Below are positions 7,659 through 16,038 of a stretch of DNA of 64,000 bases, one piece after another. The stretch lies in assembly GCA_021773095.1 (NCBI GenBank), contig JAJFKR010000034.1:1-64000 (forward strand), written 5' to 3'. The translations under genes and the position numbers were made by a program. This stretch comes from Woeseiaceae bacterium. Its GTDB lineage: Bacteria > Pseudomonadota > Gammaproteobacteria > Steroidobacterales > Woeseiaceae. Numbering within the stretch: the first letter of the stretch is position 1; each line of letters begins with the position of its first letter. The notes beneath the pieces are model-generated. The model had not been told where the DNA came from, ran no database searches, and saw only the letters and a list, made by a program, of their open reading frames with translations.

Positions 7659-8240
7659 TTAACTCGTCTGGCGCCTCCGCATCAGGCCCATGCCGAAGAG
7701 GCCAAGTCCTAACAGCGCGAGAGTACCCGGTTCCGGAACAGTCGTACCGCCGCCGCCCCAGATGCTGACGTTGGAAATCGCGCCTCCACCGACCCAAAAA
7801 TCAGTCAGATTGAGTGTGTCCATTCCGTTCCAACTGGAAATATCGAATACATAAACAGCGGGCGAATGTTTACCATCTTTCACAACAAGGACGCATCCAT
7901 CGGCGCAATCGATATTGCCGCGCTCGTCCCACTTGATCTCCGCATCCTCAGGGTCCGTCGCCGTATTGCTGAATGTCGTCGTGTAAAGCGGACCGTCGCT
8001 ACCACCTTGCTCGGCTTTGTACAGCTCGTTTAGGTCAGTAGCAGGAATTCCGGTCAAGGTCGACAGGCTGTTGGCATCCGGCTGAGAATTGTCATCGGTC
8101 GTCCAACACGTCGTTCCCAAAACAAAATCTGCGTCAGAGGCAGCGCAATCAGTAGGCGAGATTTCCAGCGGTGCTGCAAATGCCGTACTCGACAAAGCGA
8201 GTGTTCCTAAAACTGCAACGAGTCGAATAATAGTTTTCAT
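7659..8240 (-). CDS. PEP-CTERM anchored exported protein 3
   Basis: 193 residues from the ATG at 8240. The open frame extends upstream, but only this start yields the signal peptide MKTIIRLVAVLGTLALSSTAFA, and the sigma-54 promoter lies inside the longer frame. The mature part has four cysteines (TDCAASD, GTTCWTTDD, IDCADGCV) and an aspartate-rich middle with the segment AVYVFDISSWNGMDTLNLT found in several PEP-CTERM proteins. It ends TVPEPGTLALLGLGLFGMGL plus MRRRQTS, a typical exosortase A signal. Single-gene transcript bounded by its own promoter and terminator. Confidence 0.9.
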   Translation of the reverse strand: MKTIIRLVAVLGTLALSSTAFAAPLEISPTDCAASDADFVLGTTCWTTDDNSQPDANSLSTLTGIPATDLNELYKAEQGGSDGPLYTTTFSNTATDPEDAEIKWDERGNIDCADGCVLVVKDGKHSPAVYVFDISSWNGMDTLNLTDFWVGGGAISNVSIWGGGGTTVPEPGTLALLGLGLFGMGLMRRRQTS

Positions 8241-8305
8241 CAAAATTGCTCTACATTTTTTAAGTTCGTGTTTACCCGAGGCAAACTTTTTTCTGCTTAT
8301 ATTCA

Positions 8306-8321
8306 AGCAATTCGCGTGCCA
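8306..8321 (-). promoter_or_regulatory. Sigma-54 promoter of PEP-CTERM gene 3 (perfect match)
   Basis: The reverse strand reads TGGCACGCGAATTGCT, a full match to TGGCACGNNNNTTGCW. Predicted start near 8295, leader of about 55 bases to the ATG at 8240. Upstream, 8373-8387 carries GTTACTCTTGGGAAT, a motif echoed near other sigma-54 sites here. Confidence 0.85.
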
Positions 8322-8526
8322 AGATGTTAAACCGACCATATTTCAAATAGTTATAGAAAAGCAACGCGCCTTGTTACTCTTGGGAATAGCCCCACCGTAA
8401 AGGTTTTCGACGCCTTAAGTTACTTAGTCCGTCATTACTTTCTGGAGCTCGGGTAAACTTGCGTCTTGCTGACCGATTTCAGAGTCGATCAGGTAACATA
8501 ATGTCCGAGCATGACGGAGAGACACC

Positions 8527-8757
8527 ATGGATAAGCAACGCATTTTGCACACCATCGCTCAGGTCGTTTTCATCGGGGCATCTGCAGCTATTGTCTTGGC
8601 ATTTCTCGAGCTGGGGGCCCAGTTCTTTGGCGCCAGTTTGATTGGCAACCTGTACCCACCAGGGAGAATCATTGAACTTGCGGCGGCACTATTAGTACTG
8701 GTAATCGCAATAACGCTTCGGGAAATCCGGGATGAGATTCGCGCAGGAAGGCCTTAG
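8527..8757 (+). CDS. Small inner-membrane protein, two transmembrane segments
   Basis: 76 residues, not a family I can name. Two hydrophobic helices are clear: about residues 10-28 (VVFIGASAAIVLAFLELGA) and 45-63 (IIELAAALLVLVIAITL), followed by a charged REIRDEIRAGRP tail. The ATG at 8527 is preceded by GGAGAG at a good distance (8517-8522). It ends 15 bases before the propeller gene and is probably cotranscribed with it. Confidence 0.65.
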   Translation: MDKQRILHTIAQVVFIGASAAIVLAFLELGAQFFGASLIGNLYPPGRIIELAAALLVLVIAITLREIRDEIRAGRP

Positions 8758-8772
8758 CACCTGCAGACAAGT

Positions 8773-10044
8773 ATGACGCCTGCCTGGGTGGACATCCTGC
8801 CAGTCGGCCAGTGGGTCCGAATCTCAGGTGATTATCCGGATCTTGGCCTGGCGGCACCCCCTCCAGGCACGCGTTACCTGGCGGACAATGATCCGGCAAC
8901 AGACCCTGAACTGGATCGTCCGCATAATTTGAGAGAGTGGGCGCGCCGCATCGCCGGCAAGCGGCCCTGCCCGCCCTGGCATGGCCGTTGTGGTTTTTCA
9001 TCGATCACAGAAGCGTGGAACAGCGCCGTGTTCGCGTCTCGATTCGGTCGATCCGGTTCAATGGTTGTTTTTGGCGGTGGACACAACGATTATTTTGGAT
9101 CGGATTTGCACGCGTTCGACCTCTACACACGTCAATGGTCCCGAGTGTCGGATGGGTATGTGTCGTCCGACACCAGCAACTACGGCCAAGGCGCCGTATA
9201 TCCAGATGCTGAATATCCAGACGGATCGCCTTTGCCGCCACACACCTACGACTACGTACAGTACAGCCCGGACAGCAACGATTTTGTTCTTTTCAAAGGC
9301 CAGATCGAACTTGGTCCCCGTGTTAGAGCAGTTGCCATCCCGCACATGTTTAACTTTGACACTATGTCATGGAGACGCGGACCGATGCACCCGACTGCAA
9401 TTCTGAACTCGGGCGGTTTTACGGCATGGGATGAAACTCGTCGCATGGTCTGGGGGCACTCCGGTGATGCCGGTGGCGGCAATGCGTTCTTGAGTTTTGA
9501 TCCAACTGGAACCAACCCTGACGGCTCATTTGGCCGCTGGGGGGAGACCTTTCCGAACAAGCTCGCTGGCCAGGCAGATCATAACGCTATGGCGATTGAT
9601 CCCGACCGGGACATCATTGTGCTGCTTGTGCATGCTCGAGATGAACTGTACATGATTGGCCCGACGCAACCCGAAGCCCCGGTTTCACAGTTGCGATCAT
9701 CGGATGCTAAGCCAGCCATCCATGAATACGCCGCACTCGAATACGCCCCCAACCTTCGCGGATTCGTTTACTACTCAGCCACCGATGGGCCGAAAATTTA
9801 CAAGATTTCTCCGCCAAGTGGTCAAGACACCGCGACGCTATCGAATGGAGTGTGGATTTGGGAGAATTTATTGGACGATGAGAACTCTCTTGACCCAATT
9901 TCAGATGCAGCTGACGAAAGCATGTATGAGACAAATAGGTCGCACACGTTTGGTAGATTTCGGATTGCAAGCTATGGCGCTGTCGATATCGCTATTCTCG
10001 TGAGGCATGTGGATAGCCCGGTGTACGCCCTGCGAATTACCTGA
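8773..10044 (+). CDS. Kelch-like beta-propeller protein
   Basis: 423 residues. Repeated beta-propeller blades are visible as FGGGHNDYFGSDLHAFDL, VQYSPDSNDFVLFKG, FTAWDETRRMVWGHSG and LEYAPNLRGFVYYSA, the last two having the kelch/galactose-oxidase-like pattern. There is no obvious signal peptide at this N-terminus (MTPAWVDILPVGQWVRISG), although the preceding gene encodes a membrane protein, and no better start lies upstream in frame. The opening LPVGQWVRISGDY parallels LQPGNWVQLSAAA of the secreted kelch protein at 47797-48891, so the two are probably distant relatives. Function unknown; carbohydrate or matrix binding is plausible. Confidence 0.72.
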   Translation: MTPAWVDILPVGQWVRISGDYPDLGLAAPPPGTRYLADNDPATDPELDRPHNLREWARRIAGKRPCPPWHGRCGFSSITEAWNSAVFASRFGRSGSMVVFGGGHNDYFGSDLHAFDLYTRQWSRVSDGYVSSDTSNYGQGAVYPDAEYPDGSPLPPHTYDYVQYSPDSNDFVLFKGQIELGPRVRAVAIPHMFNFDTMSWRRGPMHPTAILNSGGFTAWDETRRMVWGHSGDAGGGNAFLSFDPTGTNPDGSFGRWGETFPNKLAGQADHNAMAIDPDRDIIVLLVHARDELYMIGPTQPEAPVSQLRSSDAKPAIHEYAALEYAPNLRGFVYYSATDGPKIYKISPPSGQDTATLSNGVWIWENLLDDENSLDPISDAADESMYETNRSHTFGRFRIASYGAVDIAILVRHVDSPVYALRIT

Positions 10045-10080
10045 ATAAGTACGGCTCATGCGGGTCGTACCTGGTGACGG

Positions 10081-11403
10081 TCATTCTGCAGTAAGGTCCG
10101 TCGGCGGATTGGGTACTGTCATATTGAGAGTCAGCATTTTGAATGCCGCCGTCAATGCCCAACCCGAGTTGCCATCGCCCTGAAACCGGTATGCGCCTAC
10201 ATCTGCAGTACCAACTCTGGAATCACCGTTAAAATCGTGAGTCGTAACGTGCAGGCCTGAACCGGCATTGATCAGCGCGCTCCCCGCGACCGGGAATAGA
10301 TCAATCGGTGGACTGCCATCAAAATGTCCGTTTATGAAGTCCGCGCTAATCCCATTGCCATCGACATATCCTACCGTCGAGCCTGAGATACCGCCACTGC
10401 CTGCGTTCCCAGCTAGAGTCACCAAATCAGTACTGCCACTGATTAGACGAATGGCAGTTCCGGACTGCGAGTAGATCGCATTATTTGCAATGACAACAGT
10501 ACCGCTGACGCTGCGAACCTCGATGCCGTCTCCGTCAGTCACTATCGTGTTGTGCAAGATTTGTTGATTGGACGGACTGCCGGCCTGATGCGATTGCAGA
10601 CCGATCGACTCTCCCAAAATAATATTGTTTCGAATAATGGAATCCGCTGCTGACTGAATCGCGAAGTCGTTCGTATTCCAGATAACATTGCCATCGATGA
10701 TGTTCGCGGGCCCATTGCCGACTGTGCTGTACGTCAGTATTCCGGGGTAGTTCGTGTCATGAATGACGTTGTGTTGGATCACGTTGCCAGAACTGCCTTC
10801 CTTGATTTCAATGCCGTCACCTTGCTCGACAGATGCGCCATTCGTGTGGTGAATGTAATTCCGCTCAATGAGACTGTCTTTCACACGGCACGCGTCATTA
10901 TTGCAACCCAGGTACATCCCTTCGCCAGTACCGTTGGTATGGTGGATGTGATTACCACGAATGACCAAACCTTCGTACGTTCCCCCAGAGTTTGCCGAAA
11001 TGGCGACATCGCCCGTTTCGAAAATCTCACAGCCTTCTATCGTAACGAAATTCGAGTTCATCAGGCGTATGCCGTGCGAACCACCACGAAACCGGATATT
11101 CTGAATTTTCAAATATTGTGAGTCTTGGATTTCCAGAACATTTTGGGCACCGGTATTCATTTCGATTAAGACATCGTCGCCGTCTTTCGCACGAATCACA
11201 ATTGCCTGATTATTTGTGCCGACCACTGTGATATTGAACCGGCTATCGAGGCCATATATCCCACCGCTCAATACCAGATGGTCTCCCGGGCCGAGAGCTG
11301 ATATTGCTGCACGAAGGTCATCATTGACCGTGATCTCACGAATGTCTCCCAGAACAACTGCCGCCCGGAAGATCAGGGCTAAAAAAAGAATGATACGCAA
11401 CAT
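10081..11403 (-). CDS. Secreted right-handed parallel beta-helix protein
   Basis: 440 residues from the ATG at 11403, which gives the signal peptide MLRIILFLALIFRAAVVLGD; the longer frame reaches back into the VanZ gene. Residues 50-330 are a repetitive beta-helix with rungs such as NHIHHTNGTGEGMYLG, NYIHHTNGASVEQGDG and HNVIHDTNYPG, as in pectate lyase-like or alginate epimerase-like folds. DFNGDSRVGTADVGAYRF near the end resembles a dockerin-like calcium loop. The C-terminus PPTDLTAE is shared with two other secreted proteins here. The gene starts four bases after the VanZ-like gene. Probably a polysaccharide-binding or modifying enzyme; catalytic residues not identified. Confidence 0.8.
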   Translation of the reverse strand: MLRIILFLALIFRAAVVLGDIREITVNDDLRAAISALGPGDHLVLSGGIYGLDSRFNITVVGTNNQAIVIRAKDGDDVLIEMNTGAQNVLEIQDSQYLKIQNIRFRGGSHGIRLMNSNFVTIEGCEIFETGDVAISANSGGTYEGLVIRGNHIHHTNGTGEGMYLGCNNDACRVKDSLIERNYIHHTNGASVEQGDGIEIKEGSSGNVIQHNVIHDTNYPGILTYSTVGNGPANIIDGNVIWNTNDFAIQSAADSIIRNNIILGESIGLQSHQAGSPSNQQILHNTIVTDGDGIEVRSVSGTVVIANNAIYSQSGTAIRLISGSTDLVTLAGNAGSGGISGSTVGYVDGNGISADFINGHFDGSPPIDLFPVAGSALINAGSGLHVTTHDFNGDSRVGTADVGAYRFQGDGNSGWALTAAFKMLTLNMTVPNPPTDLTAE

Positions 11404-11407
11404 GACC

Positions 11408-12976
11408 TCAGCCCGACTTGTCCTCGTCCTCCAATCCACCTATGAATTGTGCAATTATTCGTCGCGTAATTCCAGAGACACTTATGCCCATTTCTTGTGA
11501 CAGTTGATAGAGGAACTGAAACTGACTGCCGCGCAGATTCACGGATTGCCTGACCCATTTTTCCTTGTCATTCCCAAGTTCAGAATCCGCTGTATTGTAC
11601 GAATACCGAGGAGCAAATGCCGTCTCGTCTTCCAGGCTTTCGATGAATTCTGCAACAATTCGTCGCGTGAGTCGTGAAACACTGACTCCCATTTCTTTTG
11701 ACAGCTGTACTAAAAAGTCGAACTGATGGGCTCTGAGATTGACCGTTTGACTTTTCCATTTTTCAAAGTGACCCGTGGGCCTGACGTGAGAGAGAGCCAC
11801 CGGTTTCGGCAATTCCTGCGAAAATATCGTATCGATCCTTCCGTCCAGGTTAGATTTTCTTTCTTGTCTTTCCAACGTCCATAATGTCAGCGCTGCAAAA
11901 ACGACCAGTAGAGGATCAGTAATTTCCGGCGTGTGCCCAACTAACCGCATTTGGGCTAGCTCAACTATTGCAACAAACGAGAAGCTAAGCAGCGTACCAG
12001 TGAAAATACTCACCTCGGTTCTCCAGAGGAGATAGACAAGGCTTCCATAGAGGAACACTTTTTCGACCGCTGACTGGGTATTGAGGTACATGGATCCACT
12101 CAAGAACCCACTGAATGGAAGCCAATTGAATGGCGCCGAATTCGCTCCAAATTCAAACGGTGCAAGGCCTGTTACCGCGATCGTGCTAATAAGCAAAACA
12201 ACGAGTACACCCTCCTGCCGACGAACGTAACTTAACCGACCTCGCCATAGGAGCAGCGCCAGCATCGCGCCCGCCAAGTTTGAAAAATTGATCAAATTAT
12301 CCACGATCAACACTTCCAGGCAGAATACGGTGAACATCAACAAAGGAAGGCGGGCATCCAGACGAACACCACGTCGTGCAATACGCAGTAGATACGCAAT
12401 GACGAGCCAGGCGCTGGTATCGTGGATGATGTTCTCTGGTGCCAAGTGAAATTCAAATACCGGCCTCAGACTGTCCTTGAATAACTGAAGATCGATCGAC
12501 GGAACAAATGGGATCAGACGATAAATCAACCAAGTCCCGACCAGCACAAGAGGAACGAGAGAAATATCCGACTTGCTGACCTCTGTCGGCGTGGAAAAAA
12601 CGGTGACGAGACGGGCCGACGCTGCCCCACTTGCCGCTCCAACTAGATTCCAGAGCACATCTTGCAGATTTTCATCGCGGGATGGCAGAAAAAACTGCAT
12701 TGTCTGCAATGCAAACGCAACGAAGGCAGCAATGGCGCAAACCAAAAAGAAACGCCGCGAGCCCGGGCTGCCCGGGCGGGCCGCAATCATTCCCGTGAAC
12801 CCAATTGGTACGAATAGAATTACGTTGCCAAGAACGTCACCACGACCCGGCATCTTGCAACACGACTGCAAAAATGCGCCAATTGTCGCAGAATCCAACT
12901 CTACCGCTTGGAAGTTGAAGGGATAAATGGATTCCAATGTCGCAACTATGATGGAGGCAACCCATAGTTTCTTCAT
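11408..12976 (-). CDS. VanZ-like membrane protein with two C-terminal ribbon-helix-helix-like repeats
   Basis: 522 residues. The N-terminal half is a VanZ-like membrane domain: multiple hydrophobic segments with GDVLGNVILFVPIGF near residue 45 and LPSRDENLQDVLWNLVGA near 95. A second membrane block runs to about residue 360. The tail holds two copies of a 46-residue unit (residues 406-451 and 473-518) with core QTVNLRAHQFDFLVQLSKEMG and QSVNLRGSQFQFLYQLSQ, each followed by SVS-x2-TRRI. The strand-helix-helix pattern matches Arc/CopG ribbon-helix-helix domains. VanZ proteins occur in EPS loci; this fusion is unusual. In an operon with the beta-helix gene. Confidence 0.78.
   Translation of the reverse strand: MKKLWVASIIVATLESIYPFNFQAVELDSATIGAFLQSCCKMPGRGDVLGNVILFVPIGFTGMIAARPGSPGSRRFFLVCAIAAFVAFALQTMQFFLPSRDENLQDVLWNLVGAASGAASARLVTVFSTPTEVSKSDISLVPLVLVGTWLIYRLIPFVPSIDLQLFKDSLRPVFEFHLAPENIIHDTSAWLVIAYLLRIARRGVRLDARLPLLMFTVFCLEVLIVDNLINFSNLAGAMLALLLWRGRLSYVRRQEGVLVVLLISTIAVTGLAPFEFGANSAPFNWLPFSGFLSGSMYLNTQSAVEKVFLYGSLVYLLWRTEVSIFTGTLLSFSFVAIVELAQMRLVGHTPEITDPLLVVFAALTLWTLERQERKSNLDGRIDTIFSQELPKPVALSHVRPTGHFEKWKSQTVNLRAHQFDFLVQLSKEMGVSVSRLTRRIVAEFIESLEDETAFAPRYSYNTADSELGNDKEKWVRQSVNLRGSQFQFLYQLSQEMGISVSGITRRIIAQFIGGLEDEDKSG
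11423..11761 (-). repeat. Tandem coding repeat in the VanZ-like gene
   Basis: Two units encoding near-identical 46-residue segments, 11624-11761 and 11423-11560, separated by about 21 residues. Both begin KW and end LEDE. The protein is conserved more than the DNA, so the duplication is not recent. Confidence 0.8.
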
Positions 12977-13021
12977 TGCCGGATTGCTTTTTCAGTTGAG
13001 TCCATGATCCTAAAAGGAAAA

Positions 13022-13097
13022 TGGCGTCCCCAAGGGGATTCGAACCCCTGTTGCCGCCGTGAAAGGGCAGTGTCCTAGGCCTCTAGACGATGGGGAC
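13022..13097 (-). tRNA. tRNA-Glu (UUC)
   Basis: The reverse strand folds as a 76-base tRNA with acceptor GTCCCC/GGGGAC, T-loop GTTCGAATC, anticodon loop CTTTCAC giving UUC, and an encoded 3' GCCA. It lies downstream of gltX, the enzyme that charges it, on the same strand. Confidence 0.97.
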
Positions 13098-13121
13098 TTA
13101 GAACTATTTTCCATTGGAACC

Positions 13122-13197
<76 letters not shown>

Positions 13198-13237
13198 AAC
13201 GGAGCCGCGCACTTTACGGATGCAATGCAAAACTGTC

Positions 13238-13255
13238 AAGGCCTCTGGAGGCCTT
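13238..13255 (-). terminator. Hairpin at the 3' end of gltX
   Basis: AAGGCCT (13238-13244) pairs with AGGCCTT (13249-13255) around a four-base loop, overlapping the gltX stop codon. The downstream reverse-strand sequence TTGACAGTTTTGC is only moderately U-rich, so it may be a leaky terminator allowing read-through into the tRNAs. Confidence 0.45.
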
Positions 13256-14672
13256 AATTTCCGCCGGCTGCTGCCCTTTCCAGAATGCGTTCAATTGCAA
13301 TATCCATGCGCCTTAAGGTGCGTTCGCGACCCACTAGCCAAACTGTGATATCGATAGGCGGTGAGACCGCTCCGCCTGTTACAGCAACCCTAATCGGTTG
13401 CCCGAGCTTACCCATATTTATTTCGAAGCTCTGTGCGACGTCTTCAATGCATTGCGAAATACCCTCTTTCGTCCAATCGGCCAATTCCGCCAATTTATCT
13501 TTTGTCGCTTTCATCGGTTCGAGAACAACGGGGCGGAGGTTTTTCTTGGCGGCCTTGGCGTCGATCTCATCGAAATCTTCGTAGCAGTACCGGGAACTTT
13601 CAACCATCTGCACCAATGTTTCAGCACGCTCGCGAAACCCACCTGCCAGATCCGAGGGATCTGGTCCATCTTCGGGATTCAAGCCCGCTTTCTTGAGGTA
13701 TGGAATGAGAGCCCCCCCGATCCTCCTCTCTGGCGCCGCAATGATGTACTGTTGGTTTAACCACAGCAGTTTCTCGGCATTGAACGCAGAGGCCGACTGA
13801 TTCACATCTGCAATGTCAAACAATTCGATCATCTCGTCGAGACTGAACAGCTCTTGGTCGCCGTGAGACCAGCCGAGACGCACCAGGTAGTTGAGCATCG
13901 CTTCAGGCAAATACCCTTGTTCCCGATACTCGCGAATGTCCACGGCTCCGTGACGTTTCGATAGCTTTGCCCCATCGGACCCGAGGATCATCGGGAGATG
14001 CGCATAGACCGGCATTTCAGCACCCAAAGCTTCCAGCATGTTCATTTGCTTGGGCGTGTTATTGAGATGATCGTCACCACGAATAACAGAGGTGATGCCC
14101 ATGTCGACGTCATCAATGATGACGGAGAAGTTGTACGTCGGCGTTCCGTCTGATCGGGCAATGATGAGGTCATCGAGCTCCGCATTCTGAAACACGACCG
14201 TTCCGCGGACCTGGTCATCTATAACGACTTCGCCATCCAACGGGTTCTTGAAGCGAACGACCGGATCCACGCCTTCCCTCGGCTCCTTTCGATCTCGACA
14301 ACGACCGTCGTAACCGGTTTTCTCGCCCCGCGCCATCTGCCCTGCCCTGAGATTATCGAGTTCATCCTTCGTACAATAGCAGTGGTAGGCCTTTCCTTCG
14401 CTTAGCCACTGATCGATGACCTCCTGATATCGATCGAATCTATCCGTCTGATAAAACGGCCCTTCGTCAGGATCAAGGCCCAACCAGGCCATGCCGTCCA
14501 GAATGGCATCAACGTTTTCAGGTGTGGAACGCTCGCCGTCCGTATCTTCAATCCGGAGAACAAACTGTCCTTTGTTGTGGCGGGCATAGAGCCAGCAAAA
14601 AAGTGCTGTACGGACGCTACCGAGGTGAAGTGCGCCGGTTGGGCTGGGAGCAAAACGGGTTCTAACGGTCAT
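13254..14672 (-). CDS. gltX: Glutamyl-tRNA synthetase
   Basis: 472 residues, class I aminoacyl-tRNA synthetase that charges tRNA-Glu. The N-terminal HIGH-equivalent is FAPSPTGALHLG, with RTALFCWLYAR, the RIEDTD motif at about 42 and the KMSKS-equivalent KLSKRHG at about residue 238. A zinc-type CYC...C...C cluster (AYHCYCTKDELD, GRCRDR) is present, as in many proteobacterial GltX. The ATG at 14672 is chosen over a TTG two codons earlier. The order gltX, tRNA-Ala, tRNA-Glu is also known from pseudomonads. Housekeeping gene; it separates the left PEP-CTERM region from the EPS region. Confidence 0.97.
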   Translation of the reverse strand: MTVRTRFAPSPTGALHLGSVRTALFCWLYARHNKGQFVLRIEDTDGERSTPENVDAILDGMAWLGLDPDEGPFYQTDRFDRYQEVIDQWLSEGKAYHCYCTKDELDNLRAGQMARGEKTGYDGRCRDRKEPREGVDPVVRFKNPLDGEVVIDDQVRGTVVFQNAELDDLIIARSDGTPTYNFSVIIDDVDMGITSVIRGDDHLNNTPKQMNMLEALGAEMPVYAHLPMILGSDGAKLSKRHGAVDIREYREQGYLPEAMLNYLVRLGWSHGDQELFSLDEMIELFDIADVNQSASAFNAEKLLWLNQQYIIAAPERRIGGALIPYLKKAGLNPEDGPDPSDLAGGFRERAETLVQMVESSRYCYEDFDEIDAKAAKKNLRPVVLEPMKATKDKLAELADWTKEGISQCIEDVAQSFEINMGKLGQPIRVAVTGGAVSPPIDITVWLVGRERTLRRMDIAIERILERAAAGGN

Positions 14673-14932
14673 TTGCAAGCTCAGTAATATGAAGCGGCAG
14701 GAGTTTATCAGATCGCCCTATTAACAAGGTGACAATCGTGATGTCGGCGTGTAGGTGATCGCCGACAGCGAGAATCATCCTAAAGGTCAAGGAGTTGCAA
14801 CAGCTCCTTAAGTCGGTTTCACAAAAACCGTCTCTGAGCCGCGACATAACTACTCGGAATGATGTCAAACAAGAACGTTTTTTCGACGACGAGTTTCCAT
14901 AACCTATTGTTTCACATAATTCTTTTAAATAC

Positions 14933-14948
14933 TGGCACGCTGATTGCA
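14933..14948 (+). promoter_or_regulatory. Sigma-54 promoter of the c-di-GMP-riboswitch lipoprotein (perfect match)
   Basis: TGGCACGCTGATTGCA matches TGGCACGNNNNTTGCW at every fixed position. The transcript would start near 14959, about 90 bases before the aptamer, so the riboswitch lies within a sigma-54-dependent leader. Confidence 0.87.
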
Positions 14949-15046
14949 CACACTCGTTTAGCGTGACGTGATCCACAGATTTGAGACGTCAAGCGACATT
15001 AGCGTAGCAATTGCATTGTCGACCGTTTGATATTGCGTAATACTCA

Positions 15047-15134
15047 GACACTGACAAAGGCAAACCCATCGAAAGGTGGGGACGCAAAGCTTCCGGTCTA
15101 CGGGATATTCCTAAGGCAGCGGGGTTACCAGAGC
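15047..15134 (+). ncRNA. c-di-GMP-I (GEMM-I) riboswitch 1
   Basis: Conserved core blocks in order: ACAAAGGCAAACC, a stem capped by a CGAAAG tetraloop, GGGACGCAAAGC, TTCCGG, and AGCGGGGTTACC. This is the GEMM-I consensus as in Vibrio Vc2, including the A-rich junction and the tetraloop-receptor helix. It ends about 98 bases before the ATG of the lipoprotein gene at 15232. Confidence 0.95.
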
Positions 15135-15231
15135 CACAACCGTCATTCGCTGGTTGCTGATTTTCAGGTATCCCAAAGCCTCATGTGTGTTCCTTACCGG
15201 ATCGGGCAGAAACACACGTACAGAGACTTAA

Positions 15232-15897
15232 ATGAAAACTTCAAATCAATTCACGATAAGACTCATGACCCTCGCAACAATGATGACTTTGGCCGGTTGC
15301 CTGAGTGAGGAATCGTCTGACGTCGCTGGGGACCCCGGCGGTACGGCACCTCCTGCTAACGACGCACCTACAATTTCGGGCACTCCAAGTTCTTCGGTGA
15401 AGATCGGGGATCTGTACACTTTCACACCCGTCGCCACTGATGCCGACAATGATCCGCTAACGTTCAGCGTCCAAGGAGAGCCGAATTGGCTGAGTATCGA
15501 TTCGGGTAACGGTGCATTGACGGGTACGCCGCTCCTCGCAAACGTTGGGTCCTATTCGGGAATTGTGGTCTCAGTAAGCGATGGAAGCCTTTCGGATAGC
15601 TTGCCCCAGTTTTCGGTCGACGTCGTGCAGAACGCCGACGGTTCGATCACTCTCTCCTGGACAGCGCCGACGCAGAATGAAGATGGTTCGGCGCTTACTG
15701 ATCTGGCCGCATACAAGTTCTACTACGGCACATCCCCGGGGAGCTACTCGAACCAGGTACGGATTGATAGTCCTGGGATTACGACATACGTTCTTGAAAA
15801 TCTCTCACCGGCAACTTACTTTATTGCCGCTGCTGCGATTAACGCCAGCGGCATTGAAAGCCAGCTGTCCAACGAAGCAAGCCGACAAGTGCCCTAA
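15232..15897 (+). CDS. Lipoprotein with cadherin/He_PIG-like and fibronectin III domains
   Basis: 221 residues. A type II signal peptide with lipobox LAGC places Cys23 as the lipidated residue. Residues 44-130 form a putative-Ig/cadherin-like domain (GTPSSSVKIGDLYTFTP, ATDADNDPLTFSV, LTGTPLLANVGSY). Residues 135-218 form a fibronectin type III domain (NADGSITLSWTAP, AAYKFYYGTSPGSYS). No catalytic residues: an adhesive or scaffold protein of the cell surface. It is controlled at two levels, by a sigma-54 promoter and a c-di-GMP-I riboswitch, and closed by a strong terminator, so it is monocistronic. Confidence 0.88.
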   Translation: MKTSNQFTIRLMTLATMMTLAGCLSEESSDVAGDPGGTAPPANDAPTISGTPSSSVKIGDLYTFTPVATDADNDPLTFSVQGEPNWLSIDSGNGALTGTPLLANVGSYSGIVVSVSDGSLSDSLPQFSVDVVQNADGSITLSWTAPTQNEDGSALTDLAAYKFYYGTSPGSYSNQVRIDSPGITTYVLENLSPATYFIAAAAINASGIESQLSNEASRQVP

Positions 15898-15966
15898 CAC
15901 CCAATCGGTGCGTCCCTCCATCTGCCAATACGTCGACTTCCGCCAAACCCATTAGCAGAAAAATCC

Positions 15967-15994
15967 GAATGCCGCCGATCCGACGGCATTCTTT
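15967..15994 (+). terminator. Rho-independent terminator after the lipoprotein gene
   Basis: GAATGCCG (15967-15974) pairs with CGGCATTC (15984-15991), followed by TTTGCTT. It lies 70 bases past the stop codon. Confidence 0.75.
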
Positions 15995-16038
15995 GCTTGA
16001 ATCAGGTCACGCCTAGAGAATAATACTCGACTCGCTAC

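Larger units (their letters stand above)
14673..15231 (+). promoter_or_regulatory. 559-base regulatory intergenic region before the riboswitch-controlled lipoprotein
   Basis: No convincing gene. It carries a candidate enhancer motif ATAACTACTCGGAAT (14846-14860), a perfect sigma-54 promoter (14933-14948) and a c-di-GMP-I aptamer (15047-15134). Between aptamer and start codon, GTGTGTT (15185-15191) can pair with AACACAC (15212-15218) just before the probable Shine-Dalgarno, a possible expression platform. A weak reverse-strand frame at 14662-14976 is not credited. Confidence 0.7.

Noticed and set aside
10045..10080. GTACG...CGTAC hairpin between the convergent propeller and beta-helix genes
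   Set aside because: Five-base stem without a U-tract; not distinguishable from chance.
14662..14976. 104-codon reverse-strand frame upstream of gltX
   Set aside because: No family resemblance, cysteine-rich random-looking composition, and it lies over the sigma-54 promoter region of the divergent transcript.
15135..15160. CAACC/GGTTG hairpin followed by TTTT after riboswitch 1 as a terminator
   Set aside because: Only a five-base stem with a ten-base loop; too weak to call, although it could form part of the expression platform.
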